In this document: piece after piece, positions 1-8,703 of the stretch
Position numbering within the stretch: the first letter of the stretch is position 1
Layout of the letters: each line of letters opens with the position of its first letter
Assembly (NCBI GenBank): GCA_965246995.1
Contig: OZ252008.1
Location: 2,356,001 to 2,420,000, forward strand
Length of the DNA: 64,000 nt
Source: VXRJ01 sp965246995
GTDB taxonomy: Bacteria > Acidobacteriota > Vicinamibacteria > Vicinamibacterales > UBA8438
Direction of reading: 5' to 3'
Notes under the pieces: generated by a model
What the model was told of the DNA's origin: nothing
The model's database searches: none
Seen by the model: only the letters and a program-made list of their open reading frames with translations
Position numbers and translations under genes: made by a program

Positions 1-141
1 ATTCGGCCGCTCGAACTCGTCCCAAATGGTCATCGCCGGACTCTCAGCCGGCGCCCATACGATCGCGCGGTTGCCGGAGTTGGACAACGGGGCCCGCGCG
101 CGAAACACGGCCCGGAAGCTGGGGGCGTCCGCCCCGACGAT

Positions 142-713
142 CTATTTACGCCATGCGTCCTGGATTACGGGCTTGGCCTCTTCGATTTCAAGATCCCGTG
201 TGTCCGTCACGCCCAGGTTTTCGGTGGCGCGGCGCACTTGCACATCAACGGCGACGGGAATGGCGTCCATCCGCCGGATATCCGCCCCGCCCGGGTTCGC
301 CATGATCCGCACCCACATCGGTCCGACCTTCGGACCCCGGAGTAGGGGATAGCGCGGCCGGCCGTCCGAATCGCGGCGCTGCAAGTCCCTCCGCAGTTCG
401 ACCGCGTCACCAACACCGGAGTCCACCAAGTGGGACACGGCGCCGACGCCGCGGGCCAAGCTGCCCGCGATGTCCCGCCAGGCGCCGACGTCCCGCCAGG
501 CGCCGACGTCCCGCCCGTGGCGTCGACTGACACCGCTTTGGGATAGCAGTTGGTGCAACTCCCGGGCCGACATCGACGTCACGCGGGCCGGATCGAAGGC
601 TTCCGGCTGCGATTCGAAGAGCCGTGTGGCGGCGCTCCTCTCCCGGAGAGGTCGAACCGGTCATTGTAGAAGTCGTCGGCAATCGATTCGGCCAGCCGCG
701 GCGTGTCAGGCAT
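142..713 (-). pseudogene. Decayed gene with a HhH-GPD (endonuclease III)-like stretch
   Basis: The start is the ATG at 713 (MPDTPRLAESIADDFYND). The frame is then lost near 640-655 and the sequence continues in a second frame to a TAG at 142. The second half contains GPKVGPMWVRIMANPGG and IPVAVDVQVRRATENLGV, which resemble the helix-hairpin-helix and following segment of endonuclease III-type glycosylases. That family call is inference from these two stretches. An 18-bp tandem repeat at 476-512 duplicates the residues GAWRDV and adds to the impression of decay. Past the TAG the frame stays open to the window edge, so the stop may itself be a lesion. The ATG overlaps the end of the 43-residue ORF upstream by 8 bases, as in a translationally coupled pair. 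Confidence 0.4.
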
Positions 714-837
714 GTCTAAGCTGTTCGGCATACCATGCGATTTGCGCACCGATTCCCGGCATGTGCGCCAGTGGCCGGCGAACCTCCGCGCCCGCCTTGC
801 GCAGGCCGTCCTCCAATCCACGGTCGGATTGATTCAT
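706..837 (-). CDS. Small 43-residue protein, first gene of a coupled pair
   Basis: The reading frame runs from the ATG at 837 to a TGA at 706 and starts MNQSDRGLEDGLRKAGAEVR. It was chosen because it begins 5 bases from the divergent hairpin at 843-885 and overlaps the next gene's ATG by 8 bases, an arrangement typical of coupled genes. No family is recognised. It has no signal peptide or membrane helix and is mostly charged. It could be a small DNA-binding or antitoxin-like protein, or only the surviving N-terminus of a longer gene. Confidence 0.35.
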   Translation of the reverse strand: MNQSDRGLEDGLRKAGAEVRRPLAHMPGIGAQIAWYAEQLRHA

Positions 838-842
838 GGTCG

Positions 843-885
843 CAGGTCGAGTAAAATGGAAACAGATATTCCACTTTTCGACCTG
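843..885. promoter_or_regulatory. Inverted repeat filling a divergent intergenic gap
   Basis: Arms CAGGTCGA (843-850) and TCGACCTG (878-885) match perfectly. Inner arms TGGAA (857-861) and TTCCA (869-873) also pair around a 7-base loop. The structure lies between the minus-strand ATG at 837 and the plus-strand ATG at 888. It could be a shared operator, a hairpin in both transcripts, or a recognition site for a protein encoded by either side. Confidence 0.5.
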
Positions 886-887
886 AA

Positions 888-2045
888 ATGGAATTCGTCA
901 GTCGATTGTTTCGAATTCCGGACCGGAGCTGCTTCCTGTTCGGTCCCCGTGGGACCGGCAAGTCCACGTGGTTGCGCCACCGGCTGCCCGACGCCCAGTT
1001 CCTCGACCTGCTCGAACCGCCGCTCCATCGCAGCCTGAGCGCCCGCCCGGAACGCCTGCGGGAACTGCTCGCGGGATCGCCGGGGAAGGAGACGGTGGTC
1101 ATCGACGAGATCCAGCGCGTCCCGGAGCTGCTCACGGTCGTCCATGCCGTCATGGAGGAGCCGTCGCCGCCGCGCTTCCTCCTGACCGGATCGAGCGCCC
1201 GCAAGCTCCGTCGCGGCGGGGTGGATCTGCTGGGCGGACGGGCGGTGCGCCGCACCATGCATCCCTTCATGGCCGCGGAACTGCCGGAGTTCGACCTCGG
1301 TCGGGCGCTGCACATCGGGCTGCTGCCCCTGGTGGTCGGCGCATCCGACCCGACGGACGTCCTCGGCGGCTATGCGAGCCTGTACCTCGATCAGGAGGTC
1401 AGGGCGGAGGGGCTCACGCGCAACGTCGGGAGCTTCACCCGCTTCCTGGAGGCGGTCAGCTTCTCCCACGGCTCGCAGCTCAACGTCTCGGCGGTGGCCC
1501 GGGAATGCGAAGTCGAGCGCAAGGTCGTCGCCGGGTACGTCGGTATCCTGGAGGACCTGCTGCTGGCGTTCCGGCTGCCGGTCTTCCGCAAACGCGCGAA
1601 GCGCAAGACCGTGACCCACGACAAGCTCTACCTGTTCGACGCCGGCGTGTTCCGGTCGCTGCGCCCGAAGGGACCACTCGATCGCCCCGAGGAGATCGAC
1701 GGGCAGGCGCTCGAAGGACTGGTGGCCCAGCATCTCCGGGCGTGGGCCGCGTATTCCAGGCGCGACGTGGGCCTCTTCTTCTGGCGGACGCGCGCCGGAG
1801 CCGAGATCGACTTCGTCGTGTACGGGGAGACGGGGCTGCAGGCGTTCGAGGTCAAGAACGCCGGCAAGGTGCACTCCACCGACCTGCGGGCGTTGCGGGC
1901 GTTCCGCAAGGACTTTCCCGAGGCGGAGACCGCGGTGCTCTACCGCGGCCCGGAGCGCTTGCGGATAGACGGCGTCTGGTGCCTGCCGATCCAGGAGTTC
2001 CTGCGTCGAATGGTGCCGGATCGAGGACTGTTGGCCTGGTTGTGA
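888..2045 (+). CDS. DUF4143-type AAA ATPase (AAA_14 family)
   Basis: A 385-residue cytoplasmic P-loop protein. Walker A is GPRGTGKST at residues 19-27 and Walker B is VVIDEIQR at 70-77, followed by sensor-like LLTGSSARKL. The C-terminal third matches DUF4143: a winged-helix region (SQLNVSAVARECEV) and then a restriction-nuclease-like core with EIDFVV and AFEVKN near residues 305-325. Length is normal for the family. The cellular role of these ATPases is not established; many are patchily distributed and found in mobile DNA. The ATG at 888 lies 3 bases after an inverted repeat and has no clear Shine-Dalgarno sequence. Confidence 0.9.
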   Translation: MEFVSRLFRIPDRSCFLFGPRGTGKSTWLRHRLPDAQFLDLLEPPLHRSLSARPERLRELLAGSPGKETVVIDEIQRVPELLTVVHAVMEEPSPPRFLLTGSSARKLRRGGVDLLGGRAVRRTMHPFMAAELPEFDLGRALHIGLLPLVVGASDPTDVLGGYASLYLDQEVRAEGLTRNVGSFTRFLEAVSFSHGSQLNVSAVARECEVERKVVAGYVGILEDLLLAFRLPVFRKRAKRKTVTHDKLYLFDAGVFRSLRPKGPLDRPEEIDGQALEGLVAQHLRAWAAYSRRDVGLFFWRTRAGAEIDFVVYGETGLQAFEVKNAGKVHSTDLRALRAFRKDFPEAETAVLYRGPERLRIDGVWCLPIQEFLRRMVPDRGLLAWL

Positions 2046-2057
2046 CGCCGGCGCGAA

Positions 2058-2780
2058 TCAGACCGGCAGCGGCGGCATCCGCGGTCCGGGCGTGCTGAAC
2101 GTCATCTCGGTAATCGCCTTGACGCTCCGGTTCCCGTACCGGAACGGCACGATCAACCGCAGCGGCGCGCCGTGACGCGGCGGAATCGGCTCGTCGTTCA
2201 TCATCCACGCCAGCATCACCTGCGGCCGCCGCAGCGTCGTCATCGGCTCGTCCGCGTAGAAGCGGTCGGACGCCACGAACCGGCAGTAATGCACCCCGGG
2301 GACGAGCCCGAGCATGTCGGCGAAGTCGCTGAACCGCACGCCGGTCCACTTGACGATCCCGCGCGGATTCGGCGCCCCGCACTGCAGGAGAAACGTGTGG
2401 GAGACGACCGGCAGTTGCTCCAGGTCCGAGAACCGCAACGTGCCGGCGAGCCTCCCGAGCCCGCGGGTGTCGACGCGGATCGCCATTTGCCGGTAGTCGA
2501 ACTCGATCTCCGGGGTCTGGCGGCCCGCGGAACGCCACATCAGCGGATCGGTTATGGGACCGGCCGCGCTCTCCGGATGTTCCGGAGCCGACCCGTCGGG
2601 CTCGAGCGGCAGCGGCGCGGGAAATCCCTCGCGCAGCGGGCGTTCGACGAGCGAATCCGGCCAGTCGTCCTGGGCCTGCGCCTCCAGGGCCGCGGCATGC
2701 TCGGGCCGCAGGACGCCGAGGGACAGCCCCGCGAGGGTGGAACCGGACAGGGAGAGCGCCTTGCGTCGTGAGAGGGTCAT
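2058..2780 (-). CDS. MsrP/sulfite oxidase-type molybdopterin oxidoreductase
   Basis: A 240-residue protein with a twin-arginine signal (MTLSRRKALSLSG), so probably exported folded to the periplasm. The body matches the oxidoreductase molybdopterin-binding domain of the SUOX/MsrP group. The cysteine in LLQCGAPNPRG is the expected molybdenum ligand, followed by KWTGVRF and GNRSVKAITEM. Members of the group reduce methionine sulfoxide or oxidise sulfite; the substrate here cannot be read from the sequence. No MsrQ-like membrane partner is adjacent. The start at 2780 was preferred over upstream in-frame codons because GGAGG lies 7 bases before it and the Tat motif follows at once. Confidence 0.8.
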   Translation of the reverse strand: MTLSRRKALSLSGSTLAGLSLGVLRPEHAAALEAQAQDDWPDSLVERPLREGFPAPLPLEPDGSAPEHPESAAGPITDPLMWRSAGRQTPEIEFDYRQMAIRVDTRGLGRLAGTLRFSDLEQLPVVSHTFLLQCGAPNPRGIVKWTGVRFSDFADMLGLVPGVHYCRFVASDRFYADEPMTTLRRPQVMLAWMMNDEPIPPRHGAPLRLIVPFRYGNRSVKAITEMTFSTPGPRMPPLPV

Positions 2781-2991
2781 CGCAGCACCTCCGAAGGTTG
2801 CCGTAACCGGGATCACTGGAATTCTACCCGTTCGAGCCCCGTCGGGGACAGTCGGCCAGTTCCGAAGCACTCGTGGGCGAGTTCCAACCGGGCGAACAGC
2901 GCTTCCTTCATCGGGCTCCCCGGCGAAAGTGGGCGGTCCGGCCTCAGTCCCTGATAGCACCCGACACCCCAGGTGTGGCTGAAGATGCCGT

Positions 2992-3732
2992 CTAGTAGGC
3001 CGGATTCGCCGCTCGGATCGCCTTGTCCGGGGCCAGACCCCCGTAGCGACGCTCGCGGCGACGAAACGCCTCGACCGCCCGGCGCAAGTCATCGCCGTCG
3101 AAGTCCGGCCACAACGTCTCAAGGAACATGAGCTCGGCGTAGGCCGACTCGAACAGCAGAAAGTCGCTCAGGCGCTGCTCCCCGCTCGTGCGGATCAGCA
3201 GATCGACCGACGGTGTTTCCGGATCGGAGTGGCACGCGCGGTTGACCCGCCGCAGGAAGCCGTTCTCATCGCAGTGTTCGTCCGACCTCAGCGTGCCGGC
3301 CGCGGCGAGGATCGCCGAGCGTGCCGAGTAGTCCACGGCCAACCTCAGGTAGAGCCGGGCGCCGTCGCGCGTCGTGCGCTCCGTCTCCTCAATCGCACGA
3401 ATCAGCGCGGGTGACAAACGGTCTCGCCGACCGATCAATGCGATCCGCACGCCATGCCGGCGACAGTTCATGCGCTCGCAGACGAGGAAGGATTCCAGCA
3501 ACCGCATCAGGGTCGACACCTCGGCGGCTGGGCGTCGCCAGTTGTCGGCGGAAAAGGCGTAGAGCGTCAGCGTCGTTATGCCGAGCCCGGGTGCCGCTTC
3601 CACCGCACGTCGAACGGCGTCGGCCCCGCGACCGTGCCCCTCCATGCGCGGGAGGCCGCGCGCGCAGGCCCAGCGGCCGTTGCCGTCCATGATCACGCCC
3701 ACGTGGAGACCGCCGTTTGCCGGTCGATCCAT
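2992..3732 (-). CDS. uppS: Isoprenyl (undecaprenyl diphosphate) synthase
   Basis: A 246-residue cis-prenyltransferase that adds isopentenyl units to farnesyl diphosphate to make the C55 carrier for peptidoglycan and polysaccharide synthesis. The diphosphate-binding motif is VIMDGNGRWA near residues 13-22, with GHGRGA, FSADNWRRP and the signature RTSGEQRLSDFLLFESAYAEL near the C-terminus. Size is typical. The start was placed at MDRPANGG just before the conserved core; longer in-frame extensions look non-coding. A truncated YjbQ-like gene ends 11 bases upstream, suggesting a former small operon. Confidence 0.93.
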   Translation of the reverse strand: MDRPANGGLHVGVIMDGNGRWACARGLPRMEGHGRGADAVRRAVEAAPGLGITTLTLYAFSADNWRRPAAEVSTLMRLLESFLVCERMNCRRHGVRIALIGRRDRLSPALIRAIEETERTTRDGARLYLRLAVDYSARSAILAAAGTLRSDEHCDENGFLRRVNRACHSDPETPSVDLLIRTSGEQRLSDFLLFESAYAELMFLETLWPDFDGDDLRRAVEAFRRRERRYGGLAPDKAIRAANPAY

Positions 3733-3743
3733 CTCTCGCCGCC

Positions 3744-3986
3744 TCACACCGGCTCCTCCACGAGCTCGGGCGGTAGCGAGCGCAGGGCGGATCGTTCCCG
3801 CGGCCGGGATCCTGGGAGGCCTGCCGTCGTGACAACGATTTCCCGCGAGCGCGGCCCGTCGAGCTCGACGAGGAAGAGCCGCTGCCACGTGCCGAGCTGG
3901 GGCTCTCGGGTCCCGAGGGTCAGGCGCTCGTGGGTGACAGCCCACGGGGATTGGGGTGAAGGCCGAAGGGGAAGTCGTAATGCCAT
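3744..3986 (-). pseudogene. C-terminal remnant of a YjbQ/UPF0047 family gene
   Basis: Eighty residues are open, and the centre LGTWQRLFLVELDGPRSREI matches the last strands of YjbQ-type proteins (thiamine phosphate synthase-like, UPF0047). Intact members are about 130-140 residues. The N-terminal half and its catalytic histidine region are missing here, and the tail reads into an unrelated sequence. It lies directly upstream of uppS on the same strand. Most likely it is a truncated relic; a frameshifted full gene is possible, but I found no N-terminal part in the other frames upstream. Confidence 0.5.
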
Positions 3987-4135
3987 CGTTATCGCTCCCC
4001 GCCTCGGGCGGGGCCTTGTTGGAGGCAGGGCCGCGGTCGGATTCGCTCACAGGCAGTATGGGCAGAAGGCCGCCCCGAGACATGAGCGAGAAGTGAGGAG
4101 TTGGTGATATTCCGCTGAAAGGGGCAGAAATGGGC

Positions 4136-5512
4136 TCAGCGGGGCCGCTTGGTGAGCCCCGCGGCCAGGCCCGAGCCAAACATCAGGCCCTCGAAGGTGC
4201 TGATCGCGACCCGGGTCACGACCCCAGGCTCCTGCTCGCCTAGGAGGCGGGCCAAGGGCGCCAGGCCGACTTGCGAGCCGGGGAAGTTCTGCGCCATGAA
4301 ATCGAGGCTCATCGCCCCCAGGAAGCGGCCACTCCAACCGAGCAACCCGGCGCCCAGCGCGCAGGCGAGCCCCGTCAGGACAGCGACACGGATCCGGGCG
4401 CGCCCATGGGGGGTAGCCATGCCACCTTCTGCCGTCGGGGTGGCCAGCCCGTACCCCAGCCCGACCGCTCCGCCGAGGACCAGGCCTTCCACCGCGCCGG
4501 TCAGCAGCGAGAGCTCGCGACCGAATAGCCCCTCGAGCACGAGGCGTCCCAGAAGGTGAGCGATCCCGCCGACCGCCAGGCCGCTCGCCGCCCCGGCCGC
4601 TGCGAGCGCCAGCCGCCGCTGCGCGCGGAAGGCGGCTTCTGCGGCGGCCAGACCGGCCCCGATCCCCGCCGCCGCGACACCGCCGATCGCCGTTCCGAGA
4701 AGCGGCAGCATCAGAACCACGCCGGTGTCTGCCGTAGACCCGGGTCCGAAGCGGAGGACGAGGCCACCGACGAAGCCGCCGATCGCCCCGGCGGCGGCGC
4801 CACCGGCTGCCGCAGCCATCCACCGGCGCGCGGCCAGCCGGGCCACGCGTCGGATACGAAACGAGAACAGAATTCTCGCGGCCGCCAGCCAACCCGGATG
4901 CCCGAACAGCGGAACCGGCCCCGCACCCGGGACATCCCAGCGGGTCTCGCGCAAGTAGGCGCGGGCCACGGCGTTTCCCTGTCTGCGGTTCAGCCGGTCG
5001 AGAGCTTCCGCCGTGCCCAGATGGTGCAGGGTCTCGGCGGCCTGACGCCGCCGGATGTCCGCACCTTCGGCGTCGTCGGCATCGTCCGCGAGCAACGTCT
5101 CGAGGGCTTGGTCCAAGGAGACGGTCGCGGCGGGCTCCGCCGTGGTGGCCCGCACGGGCTCCGGCGATCCCTCGTCCGGCTCCTCGACGATGTCCTCGCA
5201 GACAAAGCGGTAGCCGTGCCGGGACACCGTACGGATGAAGGTAGGCTCGCGCGGATCGTCGCGCAGCGTGCGTCGGAGGATCCGGACCGCCTGGCTGAGG
5301 GCACCGTCGGTGACCACCACGTCGCTCCAGACCGCGTCGAGGATCTCATGCCTCGACAACGCCTCGTTCCGCCGCTCGATGAGCAGGACGAGCAGGTCGA
5401 AGCAGCGCGGAATCAGCGGCAGCTCCCGACCGTCGCGGAAGAGCGTCCTGCGGGCGGGGGACAGGGTATGACCAGAGAACCGGTAGCGGGGTGTGCCGGG
5501 AGACGATCGCAT
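4136..5512 (-). CDS. OmpR-type winged-helix regulator fused to a multi-helix membrane domain
   Basis: A 458-residue protein. Residues about 10-100 form a Trans_Reg_C (OmpR/PhoB/CadC-like) DNA-binding domain: SPARRTLFRDGRELPLIP, LSRHEILDAVW, LSQAVRILRRTLRD and FIRTVSRHGYRF. An acidic linker follows. Then come several Ala/Gly-rich membrane segments from about residue 225 to the C-terminus (for example GGAAAGAIGGFVGGLVL and VEGLVLGGAVGLGYGL). CadC and ToxR have a single membrane helix and a periplasmic sensor. Here the sensor half is a compact multi-helix membrane domain, so the signal may be sensed within the membrane. No receiver domain or histidine kinase is nearby. Confidence 0.8.
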   Translation of the reverse strand: MRSSPGTPRYRFSGHTLSPARRTLFRDGRELPLIPRCFDLLVLLIERRNEALSRHEILDAVWSDVVVTDGALSQAVRILRRTLRDDPREPTFIRTVSRHGYRFVCEDIVEEPDEGSPEPVRATTAEPAATVSLDQALETLLADDADDAEGADIRRRQAAETLHHLGTAEALDRLNRRQGNAVARAYLRETRWDVPGAGPVPLFGHPGWLAAARILFSFRIRRVARLAARRWMAAAAGGAAAGAIGGFVGGLVLRFGPGSTADTGVVLMLPLLGTAIGGVAAAGIGAGLAAAEAAFRAQRRLALAAAGAASGLAVGGIAHLLGRLVLEGLFGRELSLLTGAVEGLVLGGAVGLGYGLATPTAEGGMATPHGRARIRVAVLTGLACALGAGLLGWSGRFLGAMSLDFMAQNFPGSQVGLAPLARLLGEQEPGVVTRVAISTFEGLMFGSGLAAGLTKRPR

Positions 5513-5602
5513 CGACGGCCGGCAGTATACGCGCCCTCGCGGCCTTTGCCCGTAGGCAACGCCGTTTCCGCCAGCGTCCCGACGTCCGTCTCCCGTCGCT
5601 GT

Positions 5603-7486
5603 CTATACAGGGATCTCGAAGCCGACGGAGCGCATCAGCTCGATCGCGTTACCCTTGCCGACCACGCCCGGCCGCAGCCTGTAGTCGAAGCGGAGCTTGC
5701 CGTTCGTCAGGTGATCCGTGAAATGGACGTTCTCGGCGCGCCGGCCGAGAACATCGGCGATCGCCGTGAGCGCCAGATCGTGCGTCGTCACGATGCCGAT
5801 AGCGCTCCGCTTCACCAGGCTTCGGACGACGGCGTCGGCGCCGATCCGCCGGTCGTGTGAGTTGGTGCCCTGCAGGCACTCGTCGATCAGGAAGAGGACC
5901 GGCGTCGCATCGTCGGGCGCGCCGTTCCCGCCCGGTTCCTCCTGGTGCGTTCGCGCCAGGATGGCCTGCAGCCGCAGGATCTCGGCATGAAACCGGGAGT
6001 TGCCGTCCTGGAGTGAGTCGGTGATCCGAATCGACGCGCCTACCGCCAGCGGCGACATTCGCAAGCGCCGCGCCCGCACCGGCGCTCCCGCCTGGGCGAG
6101 GACCGCGTTGACGCCGATGGTGCGGAGCAGGGTGCTCTTGCCCGACATGTTCGATCCGCTCAGGATCAGCACCTGCGGCTGATGGCCCAGCCGGACGTCG
6201 TTCGCGATGGCCTCAGCGTTCAACAGGGGATGAGCCAGGGCCTCCGACTCGAAGTGCGGCGCGCCGTCCATGACCTCGGGCCAGACGTCGTCCGGCCGCT
6301 CGAATCGATAACCGGCCAGCGACGCCAAGGCCTCCAGCTCACCTACCGTGTCGAGCCACGGACCGAGCTTCGGGCCCGAGGCGCGGCGCCAACGCTCGAC
6401 GGCGTGTGCGAGGTGCACATCCCAGACCAGGAAGAAACCGATGAGCCGCGCCATGGCGTTGTGGCGCGAATCGACCTGCTCCATCAGGCGGGTCAGCCGC
6501 GCCACCTGCCGCGACGGCGGCTGCCCGTCGACGTCGAGCCGGGCGCGAAGCTCGGTAAGGCGCGGCGCGCGAAAGCGCTCCGCTTCAAGCCGGGCCAGCA
6601 CGGCGCCGAGCAGTCCTATGTCCCGCGCCGCGTGGACCCCTCTGAAGATGCGGGCCGCGGTCGACCGGATGCGCAACTGCACGATAGCCACCCCGACTAC
6701 CGCGGCAACGAAGTACCAGCCGAGCAGCGCCCGGACGCCGTCGCTCAGATCCAGCGAGCCACCCCCTGCCAGCCAGTAGGCGATACCCGCAGCCAGAGCT
6801 AGCGCTCCGGCGGCCGATGCGATGCGTCCCGCCGCGAGCAAGGCCGGTGAATCGAAGGCGGGCGCCGCCGCACCCCAGGCCGCCAGCCCCTGTGCGTCGA
6901 CGGCGGCTCGTGTGTCGTCGCCCAGCACCGCCAGGGCTTCCCGGAGATCGAGGTTGGAGGTAAGTTCGTCGACGGCCGTCTGCCGCTCGCGAATGACGCT
7001 GGGTGGGGCTGGCGTCAGCAACCACGCGGCGAGCATGCCCATTCCGCGCCGCGTCCGGGCCGCGCAAAGGCGCTGGAAAACCGATCCGTTGCCGAAGAGG
7101 TCGAGATCGGCGGCATAGAGGTGCTTCGGATCGGCGAACTCGTTCCCGCTCTCGCCGATTCCGGCCCAGTCGTCGTTCAGGCGCGCAAGACCGCGCTCGT
7201 AGAACCCGATGGCCCGTTCCAGGCGGATACGTTCCGCCTCGATCCGATCGAGCCGTACCCCCAGCAGGAAGACCCCGGCCAGCGGCGCCAGCAGCCACCA
7301 GCCGGAGTATGCCGCGCCGCCGACGATGCCTATTCCCAGCGCGCCGGCGATGCCCAGTCCGACCAGCCGGAGCGTGCCGATGGCGTGGTGCCGCCGCTCG
7401 TTCGCCGCCTGTGCCGTCCGGCGCGCGGCGCGCCGCTCTTCGTAGACCCGACGGGGATCCGGTCCGGTCGCCCCAGTGGAAACCAT
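5603..7486 (-). CDS. Membrane-anchored MutS-like ATPase
   Basis: A 627-residue protein with a MutS family ATPase domain at its C-terminus. Walker A is SGSNMSGKSTLLRT, Walker B is VLFLIDECLQGTNS, and a THDLAL segment follows. The N-terminal mismatch-recognition domains of MutS are absent. Instead there are hydrophobic pairs near residues 40-80 (VGLGIAGALGIGIVGG) and 225-275, so the protein should sit in the inner membrane with the ATPase in the cytoplasm. Proteins of this architecture are known in several phyla, but their role is unclear; mismatch repair is unlikely. It lies downstream of the sodium-pump operon, which is on the same strand after a gap of about 100 bases. Confidence 0.85.
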   Translation of the reverse strand: MVSTGATGPDPRRVYEERRAARRTAQAANERRHHAIGTLRLVGLGIAGALGIGIVGGAAYSGWWLLAPLAGVFLLGVRLDRIEAERIRLERAIGFYERGLARLNDDWAGIGESGNEFADPKHLYAADLDLFGNGSVFQRLCAARTRRGMGMLAAWLLTPAPPSVIRERQTAVDELTSNLDLREALAVLGDDTRAAVDAQGLAAWGAAAPAFDSPALLAAGRIASAAGALALAAGIAYWLAGGGSLDLSDGVRALLGWYFVAAVVGVAIVQLRIRSTAARIFRGVHAARDIGLLGAVLARLEAERFRAPRLTELRARLDVDGQPPSRQVARLTRLMEQVDSRHNAMARLIGFFLVWDVHLAHAVERWRRASGPKLGPWLDTVGELEALASLAGYRFERPDDVWPEVMDGAPHFESEALAHPLLNAEAIANDVRLGHQPQVLILSGSNMSGKSTLLRTIGVNAVLAQAGAPVRARRLRMSPLAVGASIRITDSLQDGNSRFHAEILRLQAILARTHQEEPGGNGAPDDATPVLFLIDECLQGTNSHDRRIGADAVVRSLVKRSAIGIVTTHDLALTAIADVLGRRAENVHFTDHLTNGKLRFDYRLRPGVVGKGNAIELMRSVGFEIPV

Positions 7487-7586
7487 CCGTTCATTCTCTC
7501 AGGTGCGTGACGCCGCGGTCCTCGCGAACGGCGCCAGTGGCGAATACGCTATGGTCGAACCGGTTCGCTGAGAGGTCCCCGGGGTC

Positions 7587-8702
7587 CTACCCGAGGACGT
7601 TGCTGACCAGCGCGAGCAGCACGCCGCCCGCGATTACGGAGCCAAGCTGGCCGGCGGTGTTGGCGCCCATCGCGTGCATCAGGACGTGGTTGGTGAAGTC
7701 CTCTTCCTGGGCGACGCGCTGTACGAGGCGGCCGCTCATCGGGAAGGCGCTGATGCCCGCCGCGCCCACCAGCGGGTTGATCCGGCCGCCGGTGACGACC
7801 GTGAGGATCTTCCCGAAGCAGACTCCCGCCACGGTGTCGAGCACGAAGGCGCCGAGGCCGAGCAGCAGGATGAAGAGCGTCTGCATCTGGAGGAAGGTCT
7901 CGGCCTGCATCAGGCTGCCGATGGTCAGGCTGAGGAACAGGGTGGAGAGGTTCGCCAGCTCGTTGGACGCCGATTTCGTCAACTGGGCGACGACGCCTGA
8001 TTCCTTCAGCAGGTTTCCGAGCATCAGCGTGGCGACAAGCGGCGCCGACGGGGGCACCAGCAGGCCGACCACGACGGTCACGACGACCGGGAAGAGGATC
8101 ACGGCCAGACGCGGCACCGGACGGGGCGCGTAAGCCATCCGGATGCGCCGCTCCTTCCGGGTCGTAAGCAGCCGCATGATGGGCGGCTGAATGATCGGCA
8201 CGAGGCTCATGTACGAATAGGCGGTCACGGCAATCGGCGCGAGCAACTCGGGTGCGAGGAGCGAGGAGACGTAGATGCTGGTCGGCCCGTCGATCGCGCC
8301 GATCACGGCGATCGATGCCGCCTGGTTGAGCGGGAAGCCGAGCAGCGTGGCCAGGATCAGCGTCGCGAAGATGCCGAGCTGGCCAGCCGCGCCGAGGATG
8401 GCGAAGTACGGCTGCGAGAGGAGTGGCCGGAAGTCCATCATCGCACCGATGCCGATGAAGATGAACAACGGGAACAGTTCGGTCTGGATGCCGAACTCGT
8501 TCAGGATGTGCAGCATCCCGCCCGGCTCGTTCATCGGCGAATTGGGAAGGTTGCCCAGCAGGACGCCGAAGCCGATGGGCAACAGCAGCGTCGGCTCGTA
8601 CTCCTTCGCGATGGCGAGGTAGATCAGGACGCCGCCGATGGTGAACATCAGCAAGACGCTGGGGTCGAGGGCGAGGATCTCGGGCACGGCGGGCGTGATC
8701 AA
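7587..8702 (-). CDS. Sodium ion-translocating decarboxylase, beta subunit
   Basis: A 371-residue inner-membrane protein of the OadB/MmdB/GcdB family. It is the carboxybiotin decarboxylase that couples CO2 release to sodium export. About ten membrane segments are visible, with family motifs GIGAMMDFRPLL, AIGAIDGPTSIYVS and AAGISAFPMSGR. It is the last gene of the run at 11324 -> 7587 and begins one base after the stop of the biotin carrier gene. The start is a TTG at 8702; a GTG 15 bases further in is an alternative. Confidence 0.92.
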   Translation of the reverse strand: MITPAVPEILALDPSVLLMFTIGGVLIYLAIAKEYEPTLLLPIGFGVLLGNLPNSPMNEPGGMLHILNEFGIQTELFPLFIFIGIGAMMDFRPLLSQPYFAILGAAGQLGIFATLILATLLGFPLNQAASIAVIGAIDGPTSIYVSSLLAPELLAPIAVTAYSYMSLVPIIQPPIMRLLTTRKERRIRMAYAPRPVPRLAVILFPVVVTVVVGLLVPPSAPLVATLMLGNLLKESGVVAQLTKSASNELANLSTLFLSLTIGSLMQAETFLQMQTLFILLLGLGAFVLDTVAGVCFGKILTVVTGGRINPLVGAAGISAFPMSGRLVQRVAQEEDFTNHVLMHAMGANTAGQLGSVIAGGVLLALVSNVLG

Positions 8703-8703
8703 A

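Noticed and set aside
2815..2850. Possible tRNA T-arm (GTTCGAGCCCC with a CCCCGTCGGGG hairpin)
   Set aside because: No matching acceptor or anticodon arm could be drawn around it; no other tRNA-like sequence was found in the window.
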